The notes below the pieces were generated by a model. That model saw only the letters and a program-made list of their open reading frames with translations, did not search any database and had not been told where the DNA came from. Made by a program: the position numbers and the translations under genes. From a virus: a stretch of DNA of 63,806 nucleotides. Shown piece by piece: positions 33,256-44,200 of this stretch (the first letter of the stretch is position 1; every line of letters begins with the position of its first letter). The stretch is taken from IMG/VR virus record IMGVR_UViG_3300009136_000004, positions 1 to 63,806 of that record. The stretch is one strand, 5' to 3'.

Positions 33256-36200
33256 TGGGATTACTTAGTAAAGTCACCGACCCTCTTGGCATCACCAAGA
33301 AAGCGAAGAAGAAGCTGGCGAAGAAGGTCGGCTTTGATTACGAAGATCCATTCGGCCTAGAAGCGAAGACGATAGAGAAGATCAAGAAAGGTCTTGGCTA
33401 CGACTTTGAAAAGTTCAACTTCCAAAGCATGTGGGACCAGATTAGGCATCAGCCTGAGCGCATCCTCTTCGGGTCGTTTGACCCTGCTAGTACGAAGATG
33501 TGGAATGAGATCCTGCACCGAGATGATGACCCCATCATCAATCAGCTCGGCGGACCGACGAAGCAGAGGTTTCAGGACTACATCGAGCAAGGAGGTGATC
33601 CGAGAGCAGCGAGTAACGCAGCATCGGCTCATCAGGTAGCTGCGGCGATCGCTTCCTGGTATGCTGGCGGAGCTCTCGGAGCTCTGGCCGGACCAGCGAT
33701 GGGTGGAGCAGCCGCAGGAGCAGGAGCAGGAGCAGGAGGAGCAACTGCTGGAGGAATGACATTGTCAGCAGCACAAGCGGCAGCGCTCGGACGAGCAGCC
33801 GTCACAGCGGGAGCAGGAGCGGCTGACGAAGAATGGGCTGCTCCGAAGCCTATAGAGCAGCCGAAACCGTGGGATCCGCGGATGATGGCGATGCTGGGAT
33901 TAGGACGGACATTTGGTTATGGAGCACAGAATCCTTACGGGTTTGAGAGAGGTGGCGAAGTGAAAGGTTACAAGAAAGGCGGAAGGGTTCAACTGGAAGG
34001 TCCAGCAGCCGCGAAGAAGGGCGAGCAGATGGTGAAGGAAATTGCTTCCATCGCTGAAACTCCAGGTGGACTGAATATGCTCGTCACTATGGCGGCAGAA
34101 GAGCTCGGACTGAAAGGCGAGCAAGGCAAGAAGCTGCGACTCTATAATATGGGTGACGGAAGTCCTCAAGGGTACGCACAAGGCGGTCTGTCTCAGATCA
34201 TGGAACAGCAAGCTGAAAACGTCCGCGATGCTGGCCGAGGTGATGACGAGATGCTCCTTCACGTCAGCCCGGAAGAGTATGATGCGATCACTTCTATGTG
34301 GGGTGAGCCGGACATCAACCCGAATACAGGGATCCCAGAGTATGGGTTCCTCAGCAAGTTGTGGAAGGGCATCAAGAAGACAGTGAAGAAGATCGTTAAG
34401 TCGCCTCTCTTCAGCTTCATTGCCCCGATCGCGCTGAACATCTTTGCTCCAGGTCTCGGCTCTGCCATCGGCGGGATGCTCGGAGCAACCGGACAGACAG
34501 CAGCGACCATCGGTAACACACTTCTTCGCACTGGCATCGGCGCTGCATCGGGAGGGAAAGAAGGTGCAATCTCTGGCGCGTTGACCGGCCTGACTGCATC
34601 CGGTGTCGGTGGGAAGCTCGGCGAAGCAATAGGAATGGAAGGTAACATTGCGAAGGTCGCCGGTGATGCAGTTCTCGGTGGAATAGCTGGAGAAGGTACT
34701 GGCGTCGGCTTCACTCAGGGTGCGCTCGGTCAAGGTATGGCGTCGCTCGCTGGCAACCCGATGCAGAAGATGGAGCAGAGGATTACTGAAGCCGGTCGGG
34801 ACATCTTCAATCCGGCTGAGACAGGCATCGGCGGAGGCGTTCAGCTTGGAGAGGGCATGAGCCCAGTCGCACAGGAAGCGCAAGATCCATTCGGTATCGA
34901 AGGATACGGTCCACCTCCGTCTGGTCCGATGAGTCCTGTTCCCGCTGGTCCAGCGACGGACACCGTACTCGGCAACATCAGTCAGCCTGGAGTGTGGGAA
35001 CGAGGGATGGACTGGGTCCAAGACAATCCGTGGCTCGCGGCTGGAGGAGCGCTCGCGCTCGGTAGTGCATTCGGCGGAAGTGGCGAAGAGGGTGGTGGAC
35101 CTCCTCCAATAGATCCGAACGTCTACGGCAACTTCTATGATGACCTGCCGAACCTGTCATTCAACCGTGAAGCACTGCCGATCGATGACTACTATTCCTA
35201 CGGTCGTACATCAGGTGGTCAGCCGGGAGAGGCGACCTTCTTCGGTGGCAACACTGTCGCCAACGTCGGTCCTCCAGGCGTAGGTCCAGGTCCGGGTCCA
35301 GGCGGCGGAGGTCGTGGAGGTCGTGGAGGTCGTGGAGGCAGAGGTCGTGGAGGCGGAGGCGGAAGCGGCAACGTCCTCGACATGACCGGAGTCGGTCCGG
35401 TACAGACAGGTGATCTGGGTGGAGTTGGAGGCTTCGGCGTTCCAACCGAAGTTCCATTAGGAAACAATATGGTCCCATACCAACCGAGAAGGATAGACGG
35501 GATGGCTGGGATGGTTGCTGCTGCGTTGGGAATGCAGAGTGGCTGGACAAGAGAAGGGAACATGATGTATCCGCCTGGATGGGATCCGTCGAATAGTCCA
35601 TATCCGGCTGCTGAAGGTGGGTATGTCGGTGCATACAGGCTCGGCGGTCTCGTTCGCAAGTACCAGTCCGGCGGTCATGTTCGTGGTCCCGGTACTGGCA
35701 GGAGCGATGAGATTCCAGCAGTCCTCAGTGACGGTGAGTTCGTGATTGATAGCGAGACGGTCGCACTGCTCGGCGATGGCAGCACTAACGCGGGAGCAGC
35801 AAGACTGGAGGAGATGCGTAAGAACCTCCGTCAGCATAAGTCAAAGAACCTTGCGAAAGGAGGCTTCAGTCATAAGGCGAAGACCCCAGAGAAGTACATG
35901 GCGGAAGGCGGCGAAGTCAAACCGACAGGAAGTACAACGGCTCTTAGAGACCTGAAGAGGTTCGCTAACAAGTTGGAGTCTGCCATCAGTTCTGGCAACA
36001 AGAAGCGCGTCGCGGAGATCACAGCCCAACTCAAGTCTCTGGATGGCGGAAGCGAAGTCGTCGCAGGTCTAGCGAAGGGTGGAAGTGTCAAGCGCATCAT
36101 TGACACCCTGGAGCGCAACGTAGAGGCTGAAGCGACTGGTCCTAGCGTTGGAGTCAAAGAGAAGAGGATGAAAGAACGAAGAGCTCGCCAGCGAGAGAAG

Positions 36201-36329
36201 GGGAAAGGTAGACGTTTGACTGACAAAGAACGTACAGACCTCGCCGAGGAGCTTGGAGGGTTCAAGAAGAATTCTAGGTTCATAAGGAACCTGAGAAAGC
36301 AACTGAAAGAAGCTAAGGAGACAAGCTAA
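33255..36329 (+). CDS. Large internal virion / ejection protein A
   Basis: I start at 33255 (TGATG overlap); the upstream extension lies in the previous gene. The 1024-residue protein has a basic N-terminus, an Ala/Gly segment (about 132-190) made partly of GGAGCA-type codon repeats, GG boxes (GGEVKGYKKGGRVQ), a helical HVSPEEYDAI region, and hydrophobic Gly/Ala stretches (about 395-510) that could enter membranes. It continues with an RGG-repeat linker near 684 and a DGEFVIDSETVALLG domain before a Lys-rich end. It is likely packed in the capsid and ejected with DNA. It overlaps the next gene by one base. Confidence 0.65.
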   Translation: MGLLSKVTDPLGITKKAKKKLAKKVGFDYEDPFGLEAKTIEKIKKGLGYDFEKFNFQSMWDQIRHQPERILFGSFDPASTKMWNEILHRDDDPIINQLGGPTKQRFQDYIEQGGDPRAASNAASAHQVAAAIASWYAGGALGALAGPAMGGAAAGAGAGAGGATAGGMTLSAAQAAALGRAAVTAGAGAADEEWAAPKPIEQPKPWDPRMMAMLGLGRTFGYGAQNPYGFERGGEVKGYKKGGRVQLEGPAAAKKGEQMVKEIASIAETPGGLNMLVTMAAEELGLKGEQGKKLRLYNMGDGSPQGYAQGGLSQIMEQQAENVRDAGRGDDEMLLHVSPEEYDAITSMWGEPDINPNTGIPEYGFLSKLWKGIKKTVKKIVKSPLFSFIAPIALNIFAPGLGSAIGGMLGATGQTAATIGNTLLRTGIGAASGGKEGAISGALTGLTASGVGGKLGEAIGMEGNIAKVAGDAVLGGIAGEGTGVGFTQGALGQGMASLAGNPMQKMEQRITEAGRDIFNPAETGIGGGVQLGEGMSPVAQEAQDPFGIEGYGPPPSGPMSPVPAGPATDTVLGNISQPGVWERGMDWVQDNPWLAAGGALALGSAFGGSGEEGGGPPPIDPNVYGNFYDDLPNLSFNREALPIDDYYSYGRTSGGQPGEATFFGGNTVANVGPPGVGPGPGPGGGGRGGRGGRGGRGRGGGGGSGNVLDMTGVGPVQTGDLGGVGGFGVPTEVPLGNNMVPYQPRRIDGMAGMVAAALGMQSGWTREGNMMYPPGWDPSNSPYPAAEGGYVGAYRLGGLVRKYQSGGHVRGPGTGRSDEIPAVLSDGEFVIDSETVALLGDGSTNAGAARLEEMRKNLRQHKSKNLAKGGFSHKAKTPEKYMAEGGEVKPTGSTTALRDLKRFANKLESAISSGNKKRVAEITAQLKSLDGGSEVVAGLAKGGSVKRIIDTLERNVEAEATGPSVGVKEKRMKERRARQREKGKGRRLTDKERTDLAEELGGFKKNSRFIRNLRKQLKEAKETS
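35307..35342 (+). repeat. 9-bp tandem repeat encoding an RGG run
   Basis: Three perfect units of GGAGGTCGT plus one degenerate unit encode Gly-Arg-Gly repeats inside ejection protein A. The flanks continue with Gly/Pro and Gly/Arg codons. Such an array can change length by slippage. Confidence 0.75.
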
Positions 36330-37441
36330 TGCCTGTCAATGACTTTCTATTTGAAGGAAGACCGCCTCCCTCGGTTACGACCTATGGTCAGACCGTTGAG
36401 AACATGCCGAAGTGGCTGTCTGACTATACTCAAGGGCTCATAGCTCGTGCGAACGCAATCGGCGCTGAACCGTATCAGCCGTATGGAGGTCCGCGTATAG
36501 CTGACTTCACTGGTGAGGAGGAGCAAGCGTTCGATATGACCGAAGCGAACGTTGGAGCCTATCAGCCGTATCTGGATGCCGCCGGACAGACGCTCGGTGG
36601 TGGACTGTCTCAAGCGTACGGAATGCTCGGTGAAGGAACCCAACAGTTCCCAGATCAAGTCGGCCGGTACATGGACCCATTCATAGGTCATGTACTGAAC
36701 CGTCAGGCTGAACTGTCAAACAGGAACTTCGAAGAGAACACAATGCCAGCGCTCCAGCATGGGTTCACTCGCGCTGGTCATTTCGGCAGTGATCGCATGA
36801 TGGACCTCGCAGGAAGGGCGACGCGTGATCAAGGTGCAGAGCTGAACGCTCAGCAACTCGCTGCTCTGTCTGGTGGATATGGTCAGGCGGCAGACATCTT
36901 CGGTGCGGATGCTTCCAGAGCGCTCCAGGGTGCAGGGATCGCCGGCGAACTCGGCGTTCAAGGTTCGAGACAGATGGGAGCCCTCGGTGAGATGGCGTCC
37001 AGGATGGGCTATGGCGACGCAGCAGCAATGGAAGCAGTCGGCAGAACGAGGCGCGGAATGGACCAGAGCAGTCTGGATCTTGCGTACCAAGACTTCGCTC
37101 GTCAGCGCGACTACCCACGGAACACAATCGACTGGATGTCCAGTGTCATCCGCGGACTGCCGTACGACAGAGCGAGAACCGAACAGTCCTACGGACCGAT
37201 GGCTCATCTGGCGTATGCACCGTCTCAGGCCAGTCAGCTCGGTTCGTTGTTCTCAACTGGGATGGGCATCTGGGATCAATTCCGGAACCCCGAAGGCAAC
37301 GCGAAAGGCGGACTCGTTCAGTATGCGGAAGGAGGGCTCGTTGAAGGATACGATGACATGCTTGATTCCGTATCTGGCTACGACGAGAAGGTGGCAGAGC
37401 CAGAGTACTGGAACAGAACTGAAGGATGGGGAGAAATCTAA
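36329..37441 (+). CDS. Internal virion protein B
   Basis: The 370-residue protein has a helical body (FTGEEEQAFDMTEANVGAYQ, then ARATRD- and AQQLAAL-type helices) and a C-terminal pair of GG boxes (KGGLVQYAEGGLVEG, about 327-341). The start overlaps the previous stop and the end overlaps the next start, so it is part of a coupled set of four internal proteins. A pore or lytic activity cannot be shown; no transglycosylase motif was seen. Confidence 0.6.
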   Translation: MPVNDFLFEGRPPPSVTTYGQTVENMPKWLSDYTQGLIARANAIGAEPYQPYGGPRIADFTGEEEQAFDMTEANVGAYQPYLDAAGQTLGGGLSQAYGMLGEGTQQFPDQVGRYMDPFIGHVLNRQAELSNRNFEENTMPALQHGFTRAGHFGSDRMMDLAGRATRDQGAELNAQQLAALSGGYGQAADIFGADASRALQGAGIAGELGVQGSRQMGALGEMASRMGYGDAAAMEAVGRTRRGMDQSSLDLAYQDFARQRDYPRNTIDWMSSVIRGLPYDRARTEQSYGPMAHLAYAPSQASQLGSLFSTGMGIWDQFRNPEGNAKGGLVQYAEGGLVEGYDDMLDSVSGYDEKVAEPEYWNRTEGWGEI

Positions 37442-38898
37442 TGGCAGCAAGCGAGCAAGACGTTCTATCGGCATTGTCAAACATCGGCAATCCGCAGTCG
37501 TCTGAAGAGAGCCTAGACTATGCTCGGCAGATCTTGTCGCAGTATCAGATGGGTATGCCAGGACCTGAGGAAGAGGCGCTCGAAGCTCTGCGTGAACAGC
37601 AGATGGACGTTCGTGGAGCATTGGAAAGGGCTCGTGAACGAATCATGGAGCTACGAGGTCCGAGCAGAGCGGAGAAGTGGCTGGCTCTGGGTCGTGGGCT
37701 CGGGCAGACTACGAAGGCAGGAAGCATCGGTGAGACTGCATCGAATGTAGCAGCCCAGATGCAACCCCTCGCAGCGAGACAGACAGCGTTTGATGCAGGT
37801 CAAGCATCGAGCCTCAGTGATCTAGATCTTGCGCTGGCTCAGGTCAACGCGCCAGTCACTGCGGCAGAGTTTGACATTGCGAAGATGCAGTTTGAACAGC
37901 AGGGTCGGATGGCGCAGGAAGCACTGAAGACGATCCGCGGAGCCGGTACTTCTAGTGGAGGTCGTACGAGGGAACCGAAGATACAAGACCTGATGAGGCT
38001 TCATAACTGGAGCCGAGCTGATGCGGCTGCTCTGGTGGATGGCTTCGTCGGCATTGAGATGGTCCCCGAACTCGGTGTCGGTCGCCTTGTGAATGAGATC
38101 AGCGGCACAGTGACTGAGATCCCACTGGAGCAGATCGATGAGTTCATGGGTTACTTCCCAGACGATGACCAGAGCAGACCGAGCAACGTACCGGGTGACA
38201 GTAGAGAGAGCGCGGCGTCTGACTACCGCACAGACATTGAAAAGATGGCGGACGACATCGTTATGCAGCGCATCGATGAAGGGACGTCACTCTGGGATAT
38301 GGCTGGAGTATCCACTGGTCCATGGGCTCAGGCACGAGTCGGAGCGTCGTACCTCACGTCTCTGTTCGGCGCTGATACATGGGTCGCAACGAAGACTATT
38401 GAAGGCAGACAGGGACTGAAGCTGCGGTCACGTGATCTGGCGAGGGTTCTCATTGACAACCCACGGATGCCGGTCAAGCTGATTGAGATGGCTATTGAAG
38501 AAGCGGCGCTAGAAGACTCGGTCATCGATACACCTCAGCTCATGCAGACGCGGCTCGTTGCACTGGACAGGGAGCTCTGGGATAGATACCTGGATGCCGC
38601 TGAAGGCGCGCAGGATCCTGGCATTGACCCCACTGAACGCGCGGACATGAAGCAGAACGCACGATACCTCGCTATCTTCCTGCGAGACTTGCGCGTACCA
38701 GTTGAAAGACAGAAGAGGCGGACGAGGGTGCTGCCTGATGGGACCATGATTGGTGATGAGTCCGAAGCCGAGACGGTGGATAAGTACGCGACTCCTCCGC
38801 CTGGATGGACAGGAACTGAACTGCAATGGAAGCTCGTTCCGCCAGAGAAGAAGTTTCACTGGGACGCGTTCTATGAAGTAGAAGGAGTAGATTTCTAA
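37441..38898 (+). CDS. Internal virion protein C
   Basis: I start at 37441 (TAATG overlap) rather than 15 bases upstream. The 485-residue product is helical in its first 160 residues with coiled-coil parts (EALREQQMDVRGALERARERI). A mixed domain follows, ending in TPPPGWTGTELQWKLVPP, which resembles a short cap. It lies in the run of large virion genes and is probably ejected or forms the core. No enzyme motif was seen. Confidence 0.6.
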   Translation: MAASEQDVLSALSNIGNPQSSEESLDYARQILSQYQMGMPGPEEEALEALREQQMDVRGALERARERIMELRGPSRAEKWLALGRGLGQTTKAGSIGETASNVAAQMQPLAARQTAFDAGQASSLSDLDLALAQVNAPVTAAEFDIAKMQFEQQGRMAQEALKTIRGAGTSSGGRTREPKIQDLMRLHNWSRADAAALVDGFVGIEMVPELGVGRLVNEISGTVTEIPLEQIDEFMGYFPDDDQSRPSNVPGDSRESAASDYRTDIEKMADDIVMQRIDEGTSLWDMAGVSTGPWAQARVGASYLTSLFGADTWVATKTIEGRQGLKLRSRDLARVLIDNPRMPVKLIEMAIEEAALEDSVIDTPQLMQTRLVALDRELWDRYLDAAEGAQDPGIDPTERADMKQNARYLAIFLRDLRVPVERQKRRTRVLPDGTMIGDESEAETVDKYATPPPGWTGTELQWKLVPPEKKFHWDAFYEVEGVDF

Positions 38899-41291
38899 TG
38901 GCAGCGAATGAAGACGAAGTACGCGCACAGATACAGGCTGAGGCAGCAGAGCGCGAGCGTCTGTACTTAGACTCTCAGCGCCGAGCGGAACAGCTTGATG
39001 ACCCCATGGAGGAGTTCGGTCACGGTGCTGCGCTCGGAGTTGCCAATACGTTCGGCATCCCTGTGGACGCGGCGAGTGCCATTATGAACGCGGCCGGAAT
39101 CCAGACGGATGCTGCGTTCGGAAGCGGCGATAGCATCATGGACGTGATGGAGTTCATAGGTGCTGCGCCTGAAGACTCGCCAGATCAGCCGGTCGGTCCG
39201 ACTGGTAGAGCAGGTGAGGCTGTCGGCATGGCAGCGGTGATCACTCCGGCTATGATGGCTCCGTTCATTGAGATGGCGATGGATCCGAACTTTGAGCAGC
39301 GGATGGGCAATCAGACCAGAGCGTTCTATGGCGGACCGGAAGATAGCCCGACTCGTATTCCTCGTTCTCGTGCTGCTCGTGCTGCGTTCCTTATGAAGCA
39401 ACTCGGTCAGCAGATTACCAAGACGGCAGTAGAGAACCCGAAGATGTTCGTGGCTTCTGAGCTCGCCGGTTCTGCGGCTGCTGGATACGCGATGGGGAAG
39501 GTTGAAGAGGGAGGTGGATCTCCTGCTCAACAGCAGGTCGCTGGACTCGGTGCTGGTGTCGCTTCGTCACTGACGGTAGCTGGACTCCCACGTGGACTGA
39601 TGAATATGTGGAGATGGGGAATGCGAAATGCCTTCCCGTTCACTGAAGCTGGAGGCAGCGCAAGAGCAGCGGCTCAGGTCCAAGCGCGAACAGAGAACAT
39701 CCCTGGAGCAGTAGCAGCGATTGACGAGGCTCCGCCTGGAGTAACTCCTGCCCGAGCTACCGGGGAACAGAGGTTGATGGCTCAGGAACAGCGTATGATC
39801 GATGATGATCCAGCATTGGATCTGCTCGTGCGCGAAGACCTTGAAGGTGCAGTGCGTCGGTCGCAGAATGAACTTCGCGGTCTGTATGAAACGCCACAAG
39901 GAAAAGCTGACTGGGAATACACTGTGATGCAGCGTATAGCGCCAGACGGTACTGAGATCAGCCCTTCAACGACCGATGACATGCTTGATCAGGTCTACGA
40001 TTCCTTCAAGCCTCTGTACGAAGTGGCGAAAGGCTATCCTATACGGAACAGGCTGATCACGGATGCAACGACGTCACTCGATACACAGATGGCGAACGTA
40101 TCTAAGAGCCGAGCGGTGATGGCCGGAGGTGGCACTCGTAAGCAGGTCAAGTCGTGGCTTGAGAACCAGATGGAAGGACTTCGCGGAAAGAGCAGAGCAT
40201 TACAGGGTGAGACCGACAGGTTCTACCGGAGTGATGATCTACTTGAAATGCGCAGCAGAGTTCGGCAGGAGATACGCAAGCAACGCAAGTCTACGACGTC
40301 AGGTTCCAACGAGCGAGCTGACCTGCTTGAGATCGCAGAGCAGCGCATCACAGGTCTGCTCCATGACCAGATGCCGGAAGAAGCACTGCAAGGATTGAAG
40401 TTCGCAGACGATCACTACCGCAACTATAAGATCCTCGAGGACGCGGTCTACCGTTCCGGCGAGGGAGGCCTCAGTCCGAATGGTCTACTGACTGCCATCC
40501 GTGGGTCTGCTTCTTCAAAGGGTGCATACGCTCGCGGCGAAGCAATGGACCTCAGGTCACTGGCTCAGTCTGGTCGGCAGATAGATCGGCTGATGAACAA
40601 CCCGGAGCAGGTCGGCCGGATGGTTCAGAACATGGCAGCAGACGACGTTGATAACCTGAAGTCGCAGTTCATGGAGGAGCTCTTCCGCAAGTCTATTCCG
40701 CAGAACCAGTTCGGTCCTGACGGCGAGGAGCTGATCTCTGGCCTCCGCCTCCAGGGTAACAGGAACAAGTTCATGCGCACTGCCAGAGCGCTCGGCTTTG
40801 ACGATGACGAGATATCGCGTCTGGATGAGATCATCAAGCAGATACGCGTCGTTGAACAGAACCCTGAGGCAGCGGTCGCTCAGTTGTTTGAGGACGGACC
40901 GTCTACCATCATGGAACTCGGCGCAGTCTTGCTCGGTGCGAAGTCTGGTCAACGGTTAGCTGAAGGCGGCATCGGTTCGTCCATGGTCATGGCGTCATAC
41001 GGAGCGAACAAGTGGCGCGGCTTCCTAGGTAAGTTCACGTCGGATCAGGCAGAACGATTGATGCGTGAAGCAGTGCGTGACCCTGAGAAGTTCAAGGCTC
41101 TGCTTCTTCAGCCCGGAGCGCTACCGGCCGAGAAGAATCAGGCTTTCCAACTGCTGATGACTGCGATGGCTCAGCCACTGTACGAGGCGGGAGAAGGTAT
41201 ACCGGAGACGGTGGATGCTGCGGCAGCAGAGTACAAAGAGAAGCTCGAAGAGATACGTGAAGCAGCCAAGAGTCTAGGACCCTTATTCTAA
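38898..41291 (+). CDS. Internal virion protein D
   Basis: The 797-residue protein has an acidic start and hydrophobic Gly/Ala segments at about 42-70, 110-130 and 190-235 that could interact with membrane. A long helical middle with many Arg/Glu follows, and another Gly/Ala hydrophobic patch near 675. The pattern is that of ejection proteins of podoviruses. It overlaps both neighbours by one base. Confidence 0.6.
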   Translation: MAANEDEVRAQIQAEAAERERLYLDSQRRAEQLDDPMEEFGHGAALGVANTFGIPVDAASAIMNAAGIQTDAAFGSGDSIMDVMEFIGAAPEDSPDQPVGPTGRAGEAVGMAAVITPAMMAPFIEMAMDPNFEQRMGNQTRAFYGGPEDSPTRIPRSRAARAAFLMKQLGQQITKTAVENPKMFVASELAGSAAAGYAMGKVEEGGGSPAQQQVAGLGAGVASSLTVAGLPRGLMNMWRWGMRNAFPFTEAGGSARAAAQVQARTENIPGAVAAIDEAPPGVTPARATGEQRLMAQEQRMIDDDPALDLLVREDLEGAVRRSQNELRGLYETPQGKADWEYTVMQRIAPDGTEISPSTTDDMLDQVYDSFKPLYEVAKGYPIRNRLITDATTSLDTQMANVSKSRAVMAGGGTRKQVKSWLENQMEGLRGKSRALQGETDRFYRSDDLLEMRSRVRQEIRKQRKSTTSGSNERADLLEIAEQRITGLLHDQMPEEALQGLKFADDHYRNYKILEDAVYRSGEGGLSPNGLLTAIRGSASSKGAYARGEAMDLRSLAQSGRQIDRLMNNPEQVGRMVQNMAADDVDNLKSQFMEELFRKSIPQNQFGPDGEELISGLRLQGNRNKFMRTARALGFDDDEISRLDEIIKQIRVVEQNPEAAVAQLFEDGPSTIMELGAVLLGAKSGQRLAEGGIGSSMVMASYGANKWRGFLGKFTSDQAERLMREAVRDPEKFKALLLQPGALPAEKNQAFQLLMTAMAQPLYEAGEGIPETVDAAAAEYKEKLEEIREAAKSLGPLF

Positions 41292-44200
41292 TGGCGAAAG
41301 CAGGTAAAGCGAAGACCGCACTGAAGCTCTTCCAGGAGTATCAAGAATCTGGAGCGCCTCAGCCGGGGATGTTCTCTCCGCTCATTGAGGCTGTTCGTCA
41401 AGCTCCGATGAAGAAAGGTACTGGACAGGCGTGGATGGAGTACCTTCAGCCTGGACGTATGGTCAACCGGGAAGGAATCCAGTTCCCCATCAAGCAGACT
41501 GAGATAGACCTGCTCAACATTGACGACATCGATGCTGACATGGGTCTGGGTGCGTTCATAGCGCCGAACACGAAGTACACGAAGGAAGAAATAATCAAGG
41601 AGCTCAGCGCTCAGGGTGAGACCCGACCGTCGATGAGCTTGAACATTGCAAGACAGATCACTAATCCCCTCACCGGAGAACGGATCAAAGCCGGTCCTGA
41701 AACTGTAATTCCTGAGGCATGGGTGCAGGGTGCGACGGAGGCTTCTAGCGATCCACTCAAGGAACTCAGACGGTTAGAAGTTGAGGCGACCAAGTACGGA
41801 CAGAACAGGACGGGGACGTCGCAGCTTTCTCACGTGTCGCCTGGAAGCACTTACGAAGAAAGCATCTCGCGTCTGCCTGGACTGGTAGATGAGTCGCAGC
41901 ACTTCGCTCGGGATACAGTTTCTCATTCACGCAGTTCAACGCATCCCAATACGGAAGTCGGGAAGGTGCGGCTCGTTGAAGAAATACAGGCTGACGTCCA
42001 CCAGAAGGCAGCAGATAAACTCTACAGGGATCCGCAAGATACAGATGGCTTGTTGACAGAGAGGGAAGTCCTTCGTGAACTCAGCCCAGAGGAAGTAGCA
42101 GAAGCTCTAGAAGATGGCACTCTCATCTACGAAGGTCGTCGCGGGTACATGGACGCTGAACAGCAGATGAACCTGGAAATGATCGTTGATGATATGGAGG
42201 AGCTGAATGCGCAGAAGAGTGCTATCCGTCGTGGCGAAGTCAGTGACCTGCTCGGTGGTGAACTCGGTGAAGGGATGGGGACGGCTGCTGAACATGCAGA
42301 AGCTCTGGCAATCGTCAACACAGAACTGGAACAGGCAGCGAAAGACCTAGAACGAGTCAGAGCCAGAGTAAGCAACGCTCCGTTCAAGAAGCCTCAGGAA
42401 TACAGTGCGCTTGAACTGCGGAAGCAACTGCTGAGCGCAGTGGACGAAGACGCTGACTACTTAGCACTGACCAGAGCGAGCGACCAGCTTGAAAGGTACG
42501 GTGGAGCAGGTCACTCGCGTCGGCGCACAGAAGGCATGGAAAGAATGTACGATCAGGTCTACTACGGTGAACTCCGTAAGTTGGCGAATCGGTACAGGAT
42601 TCCGCTCACTGAAATAGAAGTGAAGATGGGTGGTCTGCGCTCCATAGATGATGCTGACATCCGTCCTGAGTACATGGCGACCCACGACTTTGAAAACGCC
42701 ACCGACGTCTATGAGTACATGGAAGCCGGGTACATGGATGCAACCCAGAAGTCTGATGCGTTAGAAGGTGCGGCGGACTTCGGAGCATGGGCTGAAGATA
42801 TGAGTCAGACCATACGGAACAACCCAGACGTTCCGTCTAACAGTGGCCGAGCCCTTATAAATAGGATTCAACGCAACTCGAGAAAATTAGAGGAAGTGGT
42901 CACAGATCTATGGGACGACGCGAACCAAGATATAAACGGTGGACCAGAAAAGTTCACAGAACGAGCGAAGCCTCTGGAACAGGCTATCAAGAAAGACATG
43001 GAAGATCTGTGGGACAGATACTTGCGTGACCTCGGTCCGAATGTTGAAAGACCAAAGACGTTCCCGGCATTGGAACTGACCCCAGAGGTGAAGGACTTGA
43101 TCAAGGAGACTGGAGTACCAATCGCACAGACCGAAGAGCAGCCAGAAGGTCCTCCGGTCATGGCTGCTGCGCTCGGTGGTCTCATTCGTAAGTACCAGGA
43201 GGGAGGTCCAGTCCGCAGTCTACAGGCGGAGCTTGAAGGGACTACCCTGGAGGAAGAGGCTGAACGGTACAGGAGGGGAGAACTTCGCAGGGTGCAAGAG
43301 AAGGCGGAGGAAGACAGGAAGGATGCTGAACTGAGGCGGCGATGGGAAGCAGGTGAACCGGCGGACCAGTCTACCGCGATGAAGTACTTGAAGAACACCT
43401 TCCGCTCTCTGGCTGGAGCAGTGCCGTTCATTGACCCATCTACTCGCCAGTGGCTCACGGACACGATGACCCATCTTCCGTCTGGCGCTGGACAGATGCT
43501 CCAGTCTTTGCAGGATGATGGCACTGCGAAGTTGATGCTACCGATGCCGCTCGAGCAGCCGTATCCATTCATGTCAGAAGAAGCACTACAGAGCATGATG
43601 GACTATAACGAAATGGCGAGAACGCACAATGCGAAGATCAAGCCGAACATCATTGACGACACGATCGCCATCGCTGGTCTTCCTGGAATGTTCTGGCCGG
43701 ATACGTTCGGTGAGCCGCCGGAGTGGGCTGCTGAAGCTATGGAACGGTCAGAGCAAGTTTCTCAGGATGTTCGTGGTGACTTCGGCGTACCGATGCCTGA
43801 AGGATTCATGCAGGGTGCGTCAGAAGGTCTGGGGATGATGCTCGCTCAGGTCCCTGTTCCTGCTGCTGGAGGTAAGACCGCAGCAACGAGGCTCTTCGAT
43901 GCAGCAGGTAGAGTGATGCCGAGGACTGCGAAGGCAGCGAAGGTCGCTACACTACCCGCGAGAGCCGGACTAGAGTTCTTCAACCCCGTCATCAACCCTA
44001 GTATGGGGAACTACCTGATGGGAGCCGGGTTCGCAGGAGCAATGAATAAGGGTATCCAGTTGCTCGGTGGAGAAGGCGAAACGCCAGAGGAGCAATTGAC
44101 AGAACAGGAACTGAAGTATCAGCAATACGCCACAGACACGTGGATGGAGCTAGACCTTGAAGGCAAGCTGGATCTGATAAGCGATCCGCAAGTCGGCGAC

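Noticed and set aside
33900-35021. Long leftward ORF of 373 codons inside the ejection protein gene
   Set aside because: It lies opposite a coherent virion protein, lacks a ribosome site and has a composition expected of the reverse strand of Gly/Ala/Ser codons.
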